Assembly (NCBI RefSeq): GCF_030580855.1
Contig: NZ_JAUQOP010000006.1
Location: 142,234-206,233, forward strand
Length of the DNA: 64,000 bases
Direction of reading: 5' to 3'
From: Pseudomonas citrullilanati
GTDB taxonomy: Bacteria > Pseudomonadota > Gammaproteobacteria > Pseudomonadales > Pseudomonadaceae
Shown: in pieces, positions 54,738 to 63,845 of the stretch
How positions within the stretch are numbered: position 1 is the stretch's first letter
Layout of the letters: each line of letters starts with the position of its first letter
Notes under the pieces: generated by a model
What the model saw: only the letters and a program-made list of their open reading frames with translations
Told to the model about the DNA's origin: nothing
Database searches by the model: none
Translations under genes and position numbers: made by a program

Positions 54738-54947
54738 ATACAGTTCACCTGTATTGTGAGAGACCAGTTAACTGTTAAAGAGCGGTGTACTGGTCGATAT
54801 TGAGGCAACTGTACCTATTCGCCCTAAAGTGGTGCAATTTTAGCTAGCCGGAGCCTTTTTGTGAGAGAAGGCTGTCAGAAATCACCGGTACAGCAGTACA
54901 GTTTTATTCAAATTTGAGGCAAGTGGCGCTTCACGCATAAAACTGTA
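54738..54947. promoter_or_regulatory. cluster of CTGTA/TACAG operator half-sites upstream of DUF1127
   Basis: ATACAG-TTCAC-CTGTAT (54738-54754) lies inside longer imperfect arms GTCTCTC/GAGAGAC. CAGTTAACTG (54765-54774), ACTGTAC (54808-54814), two GTACAG copies (54888-54893 and 54896-54901) and CTGTA (54943-54947) follow. ACAGTTTTAT and ATAAAACTGT form a further inverted pair. The spacing suits a GntR/MocR-type dimeric regulator. The 309-base spacer holds no gene. Confidence 0.5.
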
Positions 54948-54973
54948 ATCGCCCTCACGTGAATCCAACTGTG

Positions 54974-56467
54974 TCAAACCGCCAACATGCGACCGGTTTC
55001 TTCCAGGTTCATGTGCCAGCTCAGTGCATCACGAAGGATGTGCGGTGTATGACCGCCCAGCTTGCACGCCGCTTCGAAGTACTGGTTCAAGGCTTCTTTA
55101 TAGGAAGGGTGCACGCATTTATCGATGACCACGCGCGCACGCTCCCTCGGCGCAAGGCCGCGCAGGTCGGCCAGGCCGATCTCGGTTACCAGGATGTCGA
55201 CATCATGCTCGGTGTGGTCTACGTGGCTGACCATCGGCACGACACTGGAAATCGCGCCGCCCTTGGCAATCGATTTGGTGACGAAGATGGACAGGTGCGC
55301 GTTGCGGGCGAAATCCCCCGAACCGCCGATGCCGTTCATCATCCGCGTGCCACAGACGTGGGTAGAGTTGACGTTACCGTACAGGTCGAATTCCAGCGCA
55401 GTGTTGATGGCAATAATGCCGAGGCGACGCACCACTTCGGGATGGTTGGAAATTTCCTGCGGGCGCAATACCAGTTTGTCCTGATACTTTTCCAGGTTTC
55501 CGAACACATCGGCATTGCGACGACTCGACAGCGTAATGGAGCTGCCCGAGGCAAAGCTCAGTTTCCCGGCGTCGATCAGATCGAAGGTCGAGTCCTGCAG
55601 GACTTCGGAATACATGGTCAGGTCTTGGAATGGAGAGTCGATCAACCCGCACATCACCGCGTTGGCGATGTTGCCGATACCGGCCTGCAGCGGACCCAGC
55701 TTGTTGGTCAGGCGCCCCGCCGCAACTTCCTGTTTGAAGAATTCGATCAAGTGATCGGCAATGGCCTGGGTGTCGTTGTCCGGCGGCGTGACGGTCGATG
55801 GGGAGTCGCCCTGCTGGGTAATGACGATGGCGGCGATCTTCTCCGGCGGGATCGGGATCGCGGTGCTGCCGATGCGATCGTCGGCCTTCACCAGCGGTAT
55901 CGGTGTGCGAGTCGGCCGATAGGTCGGGATATAGATGTCATGCAGCCCTTCCAGGTTCGGGTTGTGGGCCAGGTTGATTTCCACGATCACTTGCCGGGCA
56001 AAGATGGCGAAGCTGGCGGAGTTGCCTACCGACGTGGTCGGTACGATGTGGCCTTGCTCGGTGATGGCGACCGCCTCGATCACGGCAACATCGGGTAGCT
56101 TTAGCTGGGCATTGCGCAGTTGCTCGACGGTCTCCGAAAGATGCTGGTCGATGAACATCACTTTGCCTGCGTTGATCGCCTTGCGCAGGGTGCTATCGAC
56201 TTGGAAGGGCATGCGTCGCGCCAGCACCCCGGCTTCGGTGAGCTCCTTGTCGAGGTCGTTCCCCAGGCTTGCACCGGTCATCAGGCTGATCTGCAGCGGA
56301 GTGATCCTGGCGCGTTCAGCCAGCGCGTGAGGTACCGCCTTCGCTTCGCCGGCTCGGGTGAAACCGCTCATGCCGACGGTCATGCCATCCTGGATCAACA
56401 GGGCGGCTTCGTCAGCGCTCATCACTTTATTCAACAACGAAGGCAGGCGGATGCGATCACGGTACAT
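54974..56467 (-). CDS. acetyl-CoA hydrolase/succinate CoA-transferase family
   Basis: This 497-residue enzyme has class I CoA-transferase features: GMTVGMSGFTRAGEAKAVP at the N-terminus, the active-site glutamate in LTMYSEVLQDS, and GIGGSGDFARNAHLSIF for CoA binding. It resembles AarC-type succinyl-CoA:acetate CoA-transferases as well as acetyl-CoA hydrolases; the two cannot be separated by eye. It is probably monocistronic. Confidence 0.9.
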   Translation of the reverse strand: MYRDRIRLPSLLNKVMSADEAALLIQDGMTVGMSGFTRAGEAKAVPHALAERARITPLQISLMTGASLGNDLDKELTEAGVLARRMPFQVDSTLRKAINAGKVMFIDQHLSETVEQLRNAQLKLPDVAVIEAVAITEQGHIVPTTSVGNSASFAIFARQVIVEINLAHNPNLEGLHDIYIPTYRPTRTPIPLVKADDRIGSTAIPIPPEKIAAIVITQQGDSPSTVTPPDNDTQAIADHLIEFFKQEVAAGRLTNKLGPLQAGIGNIANAVMCGLIDSPFQDLTMYSEVLQDSTFDLIDAGKLSFASGSSITLSSRRNADVFGNLEKYQDKLVLRPQEISNHPEVVRRLGIIAINTALEFDLYGNVNSTHVCGTRMMNGIGGSGDFARNAHLSIFVTKSIAKGGAISSVVPMVSHVDHTEHDVDILVTEIGLADLRGLAPRERARVVIDKCVHPSYKEALNQYFEAACKLGGHTPHILRDALSWHMNLEETGRMLAV

Positions 56468-56621
56468 GGTCTGTTATCTCGGGCTGGAAGCAAGGAGTGC
56501 GCAGTCTAGTGAATTCGCGCCATGCCCGACCCGCTACAAAAGTCGCATTTAAGGCGTCTATTACGGGGGTTTCAGGCAAAACATTATTACCGGATCGGTA
56601 ACATCGAGCCTTGATACAAAT

Positions 56622-56651
56622 CAAAACGCCCCGACGAATCGGGGCGTTTTG
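56622..56651 (-). terminator. terminator of the pnt operon
   Basis: CAAAACGCCCCGA (56622-56634) pairs with TCGGGGCGTTTTG (56639-56651) around CGAA. It lies 17 bases past the pntB stop. Confidence 0.9.
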
Positions 56652-56667
56652 ATGAAGCAGGGGACGT

Positions 56668-58104
56668 TTACTCCACCGCTTTGACCATGTCTTCGATGAC
56701 CTTCTTGGCGTCACCGAACACCATCATGGTCTTGTCCAGGTAGAACAGTTCGTTATCCAGGCCGGCGTAGCCGCTGGCCATGGAGCGCTTGTTGACGATG
56801 ATGGTCTTGGCCTTGAACGCCTCGAGGATTGGCATGCCGGCGATTGGCGATTTCGGATCGTTCTTCGCCGCCGGGTTGACCACGTCGTTGGCGCCCAGCA
56901 CCAGCACCACGTCGGCCTGGCCGAATTCGGAGTTGATGTCCTCCATCTCGAACACCTGATCGTAGGGCACCTCGGCCTCGGCCAGCAGTACGTTCATATG
57001 CCCAGGCATGCGACCCGCCACGGGGTGGATCGCGTATTTCACCGTCACGCCGTGGTGGGTCAGCTTCTCGGTCAGCTCCTTCAGCGCGTGTTGGGCGCGC
57101 GCCACCGCCAGGCCATAGCCTGGCACGATGATGACCGTGTCGGCATTGGTCAGCAGGAACGTCGCATCGTCAGCCGAGCCGGATTTCACCGGACGGGCCT
57201 CTTGCGAACCGGCTGGGCCTGCCGCATCGGCGCTGTTGCCGAAGCCGCCCAGCAGTACGTTGAAGAACGAGCGATTCATGGCCTTGCACATGATGTACGA
57301 CAGGATCGCGCCCGACGAACCCACCAGGGAACCGGCGATGATCAGCATCGAGTTGTTCAGCGAGAAACCGATGCCTGCCGCGGCCCAGCCCGAATAGCTG
57401 TTGAGCATCGATACCACCACCGGCATGTCGGCGCCGCCGATCGGGATGATGATCAGCACGCCGAGCACGAACGCCAGGGCCAGCATCAGGGCGAACGCGC
57501 CCAGGTTGCCGGTGAACATGAAGGTCAAGCCCAGGCCCAACGTGGCCAGGCCGAGGATCAGGTTGAGCTTGTGCTGGCCGCCGAACTGTACGGGTGCGCC
57601 CTGGAACAGGCGGAACTTGTACTTGCCGGACAGCTTGCCAAAGGCGATCACCGAGCCGGAGAAGGTGATGGCGCCGATCGCCGCGCCGAGGAACAGCTCC
57701 AGGCGGTTGCCGGCCGGAATCGAATCGCCCAACTGCTTGACGATGCCCAAGGACTGCGGCTCGACGACAGCGGCGATGGCGATGAACACCGCCGCCAGGC
57801 CGATCATGCTGTGCATGAAGGCGACCAGTTCCGGCATCTTGGTCATCTCGACCCGCTTGGCCATGATTGAACCGGCCGTGCCGCCGACCAGCAGGCCGAC
57901 GATGACATAACCGATGCCGGCAGTTGCGAGCTCCGCACCCAACTTATAGATGAGGCCCACGGTCGTGAGTACCGCCAGCGCCATGCCGAGCATGCCGAAC
58001 AGGTTGCCGCGACGGGACGTGGTCGGGTGCGACAGGCCCTTGAGGGCCTGGATGAAGCAGATCGACGCGATCAGGTAGAGCGTCGTAACCAGGTTCATGC
58101 TCAT
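56668..58104 (-). CDS. pntB: NAD(P) transhydrogenase subunit beta
   Basis: This 478-residue protein has membrane helices (about 1-260) and a C-terminal NADP-binding domain III (about 300-478; VIIVPGYGLAVARAQH and VLVLGANDVVNPAA). With the alpha subunits it couples proton entry to reduction of NADP by NADH. Its ATG overlaps the pntAB stop by one base. It is the last gene of the operon before a terminator. Confidence 0.95.
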   Translation of the reverse strand: MSMNLVTTLYLIASICFIQALKGLSHPTTSRRGNLFGMLGMALAVLTTVGLIYKLGAELATAGIGYVIVGLLVGGTAGSIMAKRVEMTKMPELVAFMHSMIGLAAVFIAIAAVVEPQSLGIVKQLGDSIPAGNRLELFLGAAIGAITFSGSVIAFGKLSGKYKFRLFQGAPVQFGGQHKLNLILGLATLGLGLTFMFTGNLGAFALMLALAFVLGVLIIIPIGGADMPVVVSMLNSYSGWAAAGIGFSLNNSMLIIAGSLVGSSGAILSYIMCKAMNRSFFNVLLGGFGNSADAAGPAGSQEARPVKSGSADDATFLLTNADTVIIVPGYGLAVARAQHALKELTEKLTHHGVTVKYAIHPVAGRMPGHMNVLLAEAEVPYDQVFEMEDINSEFGQADVVLVLGANDVVNPAAKNDPKSPIAGMPILEAFKAKTIIVNKRSMASGYAGLDNELFYLDKTMMVFGDAKKVIEDMVKAVE

Positions 58105-58427
58105 TACTTGGGCGCCTCTTCTTTTACGGCTTTCGGGGCTTTTTTCTTGAACATCTCAAGCATGCGACGCGTCACCAGGAAGCCACCGAACACGTTCACG
58201 GCGGCCAGGGCCACGGCGAGGGTACCCATGGTCTTGCCCAGGGGGGTGATGGTCAGCGCGGCGGCGAGCATGGCACCGACGATCACGATGGCCGAAATGG
58301 CGTTGGTCACTGCCATCAATGGCGTGTGCAGTGCAGGCGTGACGTTCCAGACCACGTGGTAGCCGACATAAATAGCCAGCACGAAGATGATCAGGTTGTA
58401 GATACCGGGGGAGATGAGCTCTTCCAT
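58104..58427 (-). CDS. pntAB: NAD(P) transhydrogenase subunit alpha part 2
   Basis: This 107-residue membrane subunit has three to four helices ([52 protein letters not shown]). It is the C-terminal membrane part that in E. coli is fused to PntA; here it is a separate gene, as in other pseudomonads. The tail is lysine-rich. Confidence 0.95.
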   Translation of the reverse strand: MEELISPGIYNLIIFVLAIYVGYHVVWNVTPALHTPLMAVTNAISAIVIVGAMLAAALTITPLGKTMGTLAVALAAVNVFGGFLVTRRMLEMFKKKAPKAVKEEAPK

Positions 58428-58442
58428 TGTCTGAATCCCTGC

Positions 58443-59564
58443 TTAGGCGTTTTTGCGGATGACCTGGCCGTCGCGGCACATCAGGCACGCGGCGACGATG
58501 TCGTCTTCCAGGTTCACGTCGAACTGACCTTCCTTGGTGAAGACCAGCTTCAGGAAGTCCAGCAGGTTGCGGGCGTACAGCGCCGAGGCGTCAGCGGCGA
58601 CCTCACCGGCCAGGTTGGTCGGGCCGACGATGGTCACGCCGTGCTCGACCACGACTTGATCGGCCACGGTCAGCGGGCAGTTGCCGCCTTGTGCCGCGGC
58701 AAGGTCGATGACCACCGAGCCGGGTTTCATCTGCGCGACGGTTTCGGCGCTCAACAGGGTTGGTGCCTTGCGGCCCGGGATCAGCGCGGTGGTGATGACG
58801 ATATCCGCCTGCTTGGCGCGCTCGTGCACGGCTTGTGCCTGGCGCTGCATCCAACTGGCCGGCATCGGCCGGGCATAACCGCCCACGCCCACGGCGCACT
58901 CGCGCTCCTCATCGGTTTCATAAGGCACATCGACGAACTTGGCGCCAAGGGATTCGATTTGTTCCTTCACTGCCGGACGTACATCCGACGCCTCGATCAC
59001 CGCGCCCAGGCGCTTGGCGGTGGCAATCGCCTGCAACCCGGCGACACCGGCGCCGAGAATCAGCACGCGCGCCGCCTTCACGGTGCCCGCCGCCGTCATC
59101 AGCATCGGCATGAAGCGCGGGTAGTAGTGGGCGGCCAGCAGCACAGCCTTGTAGCCGGCGATGTTCGCTTGCGACGACAGCACATCCAGGCTCTGCGCAC
59201 GGGAGGTGCGCGGCGCGGCCTCGAGGGCGAACGCGGTAAGGCCGCATTCGGCCAGCTTGGCGATGGTGTCGTTGTTGAACGGGTTGAGCATGCCCACCAG
59301 GACGGTGCCACGCTTGATCAATGCCAGCTCGCTGTCGCTGGGAGCGACTACCTTGAGAATCAGCTCGGCGCCGAACGCTTCACTGGCACTGCCAATGGTG
59401 GCGCCCGCTGCCTCATAGGCACTGTCGATGACGCTGGCCTTGAGGCCGGCGCCGCTTTGGACAGTGACTTTATGACCTTGGCCGATCAGCTTCTTGATGG
59501 TTTCCGGGGTAGCAGCAACCCGTGTTTCACCCGGTTGGGTTTCGAGGGGAACACCAATGTGCAC
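58443..59564 (-). CDS. pntAA: NAD(P) transhydrogenase subunit alpha part 1
   Basis: This 373-residue soluble NAD-binding domain I resembles alanine dehydrogenase: MHIGVPLETQPGETRVAATP at the start and the Rossmann loop VLILGAGVAGLQAIATAKRLGA. GTG at 59564 is preferred because it follows CAGGAGATTTGAC and matches family starts; a longer upstream frame lacks support. pntAB follows after 15 bases. Confidence 0.95.
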   Translation of the reverse strand: MHIGVPLETQPGETRVAATPETIKKLIGQGHKVTVQSGAGLKASVIDSAYEAAGATIGSASEAFGAELILKVVAPSDSELALIKRGTVLVGMLNPFNNDTIAKLAECGLTAFALEAAPRTSRAQSLDVLSSQANIAGYKAVLLAAHYYPRFMPMLMTAAGTVKAARVLILGAGVAGLQAIATAKRLGAVIEASDVRPAVKEQIESLGAKFVDVPYETDEERECAVGVGGYARPMPASWMQRQAQAVHERAKQADIVITTALIPGRKAPTLLSAETVAQMKPGSVVIDLAAAQGGNCPLTVADQVVVEHGVTIVGPTNLAGEVAADASALYARNLLDFLKLVFTKEGQFDVNLEDDIVAACLMCRDGQVIRKNA

Positions 59565-59994
59565 GTCAAATCTCCTGCGTGATCTTATTGAGTAAACCCA
59601 TGCACTTCGGATGGTGCGGCTGGGGCGGCGGATCAGCACGACCCCACTGATTCAGGCGGGGCGCGGCATTTTGCAGGCGAAAATTCAGGCCTTCAAGGGA
59701 TTATGACGCGTGACGGAAAATTAACTACAAGTCACCCTGTGACCGAATGTCGCAAGTGACCCTGGAAGAACCTCTGAAACCCTTGTCATGGAAGGCTTCC
59801 CTGGGTTTTCCAAGGTTTTATCATGGCTCAGGTGCATATACGTTCGTGAATATGACGATATGGCTCAAAGCCACGTATTCAGACGCTTTCGAGACTACCG
59901 TACTGATTTCTAACAGATTGACTGAAAGCGACAAAAACTTATATCTGTAGCGCTTTTGATTAGCTTACTACCAGAGTCGGTTATGGTTTTATGG
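59565..59994. other. gene-free spacer upstream of pntAA
   Basis: This is about 430 bases, becoming AT-rich toward 59994. GTCAC-CCT-GTGAC (59731-59743) followed by another GTGACCC suggests an operator near the pnt promoter. A 67-codon frame at 59747-59950 starts without a ribosome site and shows no family likeness. Confidence 0.45.
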
Positions 59995-60894
59995 CTATTT
60001 TTCAAGGTGATAATCCCTGGCCTGGCTCACCAACCAGTCTCGAAAAGCCCGAAGGGAAGCCGACTCGACCTTTCGCTCCGGGATCATCAGGTAATAAGCC
60101 TTGATGCTCGACAGTGCGTTGGGGTTGGCAACCACCAGGCGCTTCTCCGCCAATTCCCGTTGGATCAGGAACGGCGGGATCAGGGCAATACCCATGTCGT
60201 GCATGGCTGCCTGGGCCAGCATGGAGAATAGTTCATAGCGAGGGCCTGTCAGGTCGCGAGCGATGTTCAGGTTCTGGGCGTTGAACCACTGGCGCCACGC
60301 GTAAGGACGAGTGGTCTGCTGGAGCAGCGGAAGTTCGGCGATTGCCTCGGGCGTCAGGCCTTTGCCGCCGTCCAGTAGGGCGGGGCTGCAGACCGGCATC
60401 GGATTTTCGCCCATCAGCTTGTGGAATTCGGTTCCGGACCAATCCGCGTCGCCGAAATAGATGGCCGCATCGAATTCTGTGTCCGCAAAGAGGAAGGGCC
60501 GTGTGCGGTTCGTCAGGTTGACCGTGACCTCGGGGTGTTGCTGCTGGAAATCCTTCAAGCGGGGCAATAGCCATTGGGTGCCGAATGTCGGAACCACCGC
60601 CAGTTCGATCACGTTTGCACCGGTGTGCCCCATGACCGAAAGGGTATCTCGCTCGACGGCATCCAATTGAGCGGCCACTCGACGGCTGTAGGAAAGGCCC
60701 GCCTCGGTCAGCTTGACGCCTCGACGGGAGCGTCGGAAAAGCTCGACGCTGAGAAAATCTTCGAGGCCGGCGATCTGTCGACAGATGGCGCCTTGAGTAA
60801 GGGAAAGCTCCTGCGCGGCCTTGGTGAAGCTCTCATGCCGGGCGGCGGCCTCGAAGCTGATCAGGGCGGCGGTGCTGGGGATTTTGCGACGCAT
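59995..60894 (-). CDS. LysR regulator divergent from gcdH
   Basis: This 299-residue LysR protein has a helix-turn-helix at about residues 22-41 (SFTKAAQELSLTQGAICRQI) and a GcvA-like effector domain (IELAVVPTFGTQWLLPRL). It lies divergently beside gcdH-gcdG, as does the glutarate-responsive regulator of other pseudomonads. Control of lysine/glutarate breakdown is the likely job. Confidence 0.87.
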   Translation of the reverse strand: MRRKIPSTAALISFEAAARHESFTKAAQELSLTQGAICRQIAGLEDFLSVELFRRSRRGVKLTEAGLSYSRRVAAQLDAVERDTLSVMGHTGANVIELAVVPTFGTQWLLPRLKDFQQQHPEVTVNLTNRTRPFLFADTEFDAAIYFGDADWSGTEFHKLMGENPMPVCSPALLDGGKGLTPEAIAELPLLQQTTRPYAWRQWFNAQNLNIARDLTGPRYELFSMLAQAAMHDMGIALIPPFLIQRELAEKRLVVANPNALSSIKAYYLMIPERKVESASLRAFRDWLVSQARDYHLEK

Positions 60895-60920
60895 GTACGA
60901 CTACCTCACACATTGCCGTT

Positions 60921-60944
60921 GTAAATAGGGCGTACGGCATTTAC
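60921..60944. promoter_or_regulatory. inverted repeat in the LysR/gcdH spacer
   Basis: GTAAAT (60921-60926) and ATTTAC (60939-60944) are perfect arms 12 bases apart, lying 26 bases before the LysR start. This is a plausible regulator site. Confidence 0.45.
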
Positions 60945-61051
60945 GGAGTGAGAAATTAGCACAAGAGGATGCGTAATCCTCGTTTGCCCTTGTGGGAAAG
61001 CGCGCCTAGGATCAATCCACGATTTTTCATCTCATTGGCGAGGACTCTTTC

Positions 61052-62233
61052 ATGGCCGGTAAAGCGAGCTTCAACTGGATCGATCCCTTGTTGCTGGACC
61101 AGCAGCTCACCGAAGAAGAGCGCATGATCCGTGACACTGCTGAGCAGTTTGCCCAGCAGAAGCTGGCGCCGCGCGTGCTGGAGGCGTTCCGTCATGAAAA
61201 GACCGACCCGGCGATCTTCCGCGAAATGGGTGAAGTGGGTCTCCTGGGTGCAACCATTCCCGAGCAGTACGGCGGCAGTGGTCTGAACTACGTCAGCTAC
61301 GGCCTGATTGCGCGTGAAGTAGAGCGCGTCGATTCCGGCTACCGCTCAATGATGAGCGTCCAATCCTCCCTGGTCATGGTTCCAATCAATGAGTTTGGCA
61401 GCGAGGCGCAGAAGCAGAAGTACTTGCCCAAGCTGGCGTCTGGCGAATGGATCGGCTGCTTTGGCCTGACCGAGCCAAACCATGGCTCCGATCCGGGCGC
61501 AATGATTACTCGTGCACGCAAGGTGGAAGGCGGCTACAGCCTGACCGGCAGCAAGATGTGGATCACCAACAGCCCGATCGCCGACGTGTTTGTCGTCTGG
61601 GGTAAGGATGATGCGGGTGACATCCGTGGCTTCGTGCTGGAGAAGGGCTGGAAAGGACTGAGCGCGCCAGCCATCCATGGCAAGGTGGGATTGCGTGCGT
61701 CGATCACTGGCGAGATCGTCATGGACAACGTGTTTGTCCCTGAAGAGAACATCTTCCCGGACGTGCGTGGTCTGAAGGGGCCGTTCACCTGCCTTAACTC
61801 CGCACGCTACGGCATCTCCTGGGGCGCAGTGGGTGCCGCTGAATTCTGCTGGCATACCGCTCGTCAATACACGCTGGATCGCCAGCAGTTTGGTCGCCCT
61901 CTGGCGGCCAATCAGTTGATCCAGAAAAAGCTGGCCGACATGCAGACGGAGATCACGCTGGCCTTGCAGGGCTGCCTGCGCCTGGGACGCATGAAGGACG
62001 AAGGTTCGGCAGCGGTCGAGATTACGTCGATCATGAAGCGCAATTCCTGCGGTAAATCCCTGGATATCGCCCGCATGGCGCGGGACATGCTGGGTGGCAA
62101 CGGTATTTCCGATGAGTTCGGCATCGCCCGTCACCTGGTGAACCTGGAAGTCGTAAACACCTATGAAGGCACGCACGACGTTCATGCGCTGATCCTGGGT
62201 CGCGCGCAGACCGGCATCCAGGCGTTCTATTAA
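61052..62233 (+). CDS. gcdH: glutaryl-CoA dehydrogenase
   Basis: This 393-residue acyl-CoA dehydrogenase oxidises and decarboxylates glutaryl-CoA to crotonyl-CoA. Features are [15 protein letters not shown] (FAD/substrate), [20 protein letters not shown], the arginine-containing region near the substrate, and the catalytic glutamate in [16 protein letters not shown]. Length matches GcdH (about 393). The CaiB-type CoA transferase gene follows 13 bases downstream. Confidence 0.95.
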   Translation: MAGKASFNWIDPLLLDQQLTEEERMIRDTAEQFAQQKLAPRVLEAFRHEKTDPAIFREMGEVGLLGATIPEQYGGSGLNYVSYGLIAREVERVDSGYRSMMSVQSSLVMVPINEFGSEAQKQKYLPKLASGEWIGCFGLTEPNHGSDPGAMITRARKVEGGYSLTGSKMWITNSPIADVFVVWGKDDAGDIRGFVLEKGWKGLSAPAIHGKVGLRASITGEIVMDNVFVPEENIFPDVRGLKGPFTCLNSARYGISWGAVGAAEFCWHTARQYTLDRQQFGRPLAANQLIQKKLADMQTEITLALQGCLRLGRMKDEGSAAVEITSIMKRNSCGKSLDIARMARDMLGGNGISDEFGIARHLVNLEVVNTYEGTHDVHALILGRAQTGIQAFY

Positions 62234-62246
62234 TAGGAGAAGGGCC

Positions 62247-63467
62247 ATGGGCGCGCTGTCGCATCTGCGGGTACTGGACTTATCGAGGGTATTGGCCGGT
62301 CCATGGGCCGGACAGATCCTGGCGGACCTGGGAGCGGAGGTCATCAAGGTCGAGCGCCCGGGTAATGGTGACGATACCCGAGCCTGGGGGCCGCCGTTCC
62401 TGAAGGATTCGGCGGGTGAAAATACGACCGAGGCGGCTTATTACCTGTCGGCCAACCGTAACAAGCAGTCGGTGACGATCGACTTCACGCGTCCGGAAGG
62501 GCAGCGGTTGGTGCGCGAGCTCGCGGCCAAGTCCGATATCCTGATCGAGAATTTCAAGGTGGGCGGGCTGGCGGCTTATGGCCTGGACTACGACTCGCTG
62601 AAGGCGATCAATCCGCAATTGATCTACTGCTCGATCACCGGGTTTGGCCAGACCGGTCCCTATGCCAAGCGTGCCGGGTATGACTTCATGATCCAAGGGC
62701 TCGGCGGCCTGATGAGTCTGACCGGGCGGCCTGAGGGCGATGAGGGTGCTGGGCCGGTGAAGGTCGGGGTTGCGCTGACCGATATCCTCACGGGCCTGTA
62801 TTCGACCGTGGCCATTTTAGCGGCGCTCGCCCATCGTGATCAGGCGGGCGGCGGACAGCACATTGATATGGCCTTGCTCGACGTCCAGGTGGCCTGTCTG
62901 GCCAACCAGGCAATGAACTACCTGACCACGGGACAGGCGCCAAGACGGTTGGGCAATGCTCATCCAAACATCGTGCCTTATCAGGATTTTCCTACGGCTG
63001 ATGGCGACTTCATCCTTACCGTGGGTAATGACGGCCAGTTCCGCAAATTCGCTGAAGTTGCGGGGCAGCCACAGTGGGCAGACGATCCGCGGTTTGCGAC
63101 AAATAAACTGCGGGTGGCGAACCGGGCGGTATTGATCCCCTTGATTCGCCAGGCCACGGTGTTCAAGACCACGGCGCAATGGGTTGCGCAGTTGGAACAG
63201 GCCGGGGTGCCGTGCGGGCCGATCAATGATCTGGCCCAGGTATTCGCTGATCCACAGGTACAGGCCCGGGGGCTGGCAGTGGAGTTGCCTCACGCGCTGG
63301 CTGGCAAAGTGCCCCAAGTGGCCAGCCCGATTCGTTTGTCCAAGACCCCCGTTGAATACCGCAGCGCGCCGCCTTTGCTGGGGGAGCATACCCACGAGGC
63401 GCTCCGGCGAGTGTTGGGTATGGACGATGCTGCAGTGGAAGCGCTCCGGCAGGCTGGCATTCTCTGA
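62247..63467 (+). CDS. gcdG: CaiB/BaiF CoA-transferase, glutarate-specific
   Basis: This 406-residue family III CoA-transferase has LRVLDLSRVLAGPWAGQ at the N-terminus, GLDYDSLKAINPQLIYCSITG and the catalytic aspartate in HIDMALLDVQVA. It should activate glutarate with CoA from succinyl-CoA for GcdH. Start follows AATAGGAGAAGGGCC. It is the end of the gcdHG operon. Confidence 0.93.
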   Translation: MGALSHLRVLDLSRVLAGPWAGQILADLGAEVIKVERPGNGDDTRAWGPPFLKDSAGENTTEAAYYLSANRNKQSVTIDFTRPEGQRLVRELAAKSDILIENFKVGGLAAYGLDYDSLKAINPQLIYCSITGFGQTGPYAKRAGYDFMIQGLGGLMSLTGRPEGDEGAGPVKVGVALTDILTGLYSTVAILAALAHRDQAGGGQHIDMALLDVQVACLANQAMNYLTTGQAPRRLGNAHPNIVPYQDFPTADGDFILTVGNDGQFRKFAEVAGQPQWADDPRFATNKLRVANRAVLIPLIRQATVFKTTAQWVAQLEQAGVPCGPINDLAQVFADPQVQARGLAVELPHALAGKVPQVASPIRLSKTPVEYRSAPPLLGEHTHEALRRVLGMDDAAVEALRQAGIL

Positions 63468-63547
63468 TGACGCCTCTTATATAGAAGCGCTTCCACAGGA
63501 GCTTTACGGCTTCACTTAACTTATTGATAGGAAAGTGAAATTAACTG

Positions 63548-63575
63548 TTGACGGCAGATTCCAGACGTCTATAAT
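63548..63575 (+). promoter_or_regulatory. rrn promoter 1
   Basis: TTGACG (63548-63553), 16-base spacer, perfect TATAAT (63570-63575). The following TCGCCCC is a GC-rich discriminator typical of growth-rate-controlled promoters. Confidence 0.8.
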
Positions 63576-63691
63576 TCGCCCCACTTCCGGCGCAGTCGAA
63601 ACGAAAAACTCCTTGAGTTTCAATGAGTTAGACGATTTTCGGCAGCGCAGGGCTTCAGTTCATCGAAGTCCGGAAGCGCTAAAAAGAGGTG

Positions 63692-63719
63692 TTGACAGCA
63701 GCGAACAACGCTGTAGAAT
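63692..63719 (+). promoter_or_regulatory. rrn promoter 2
   Basis: Perfect TTGACA (63692-63697), 16-base spacer, TAGAAT (63714-63719), then TCGCCTCCC. It shares CTGTAGAAT and TTGACAGCA with promoter 3. Confidence 0.88.
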
Positions 63720-63811
63720 TCGCCTCCCGCTAACGAGAGATCGGAGGCGCAAGTGGTTGAAGTTGTTGATGTTTCCCGAGGGAAACTTTGAAAAACTTCT
63801 AAAATAACCGC

Positions 63812-63839
63812 TTGACAGCAACATCAGGCGCTGTAGAAT
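63812..63839 (+). promoter_or_regulatory. rrn promoter 3
   Basis: TTGACA (63812-63817), 16-base spacer, TAGAAT (63834-63839), then GCGCGCCTC discriminator. It is the promoter nearest to the rRNA leader. Confidence 0.88.
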
Positions 63840-63845
63840 GCGCGC

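Noticed and set aside
59747..59950. 67-codon open frame upstream of pntAA
   Set aside because: No ribosome site, no family likeness, and located in an AT-rich promoter spacer.
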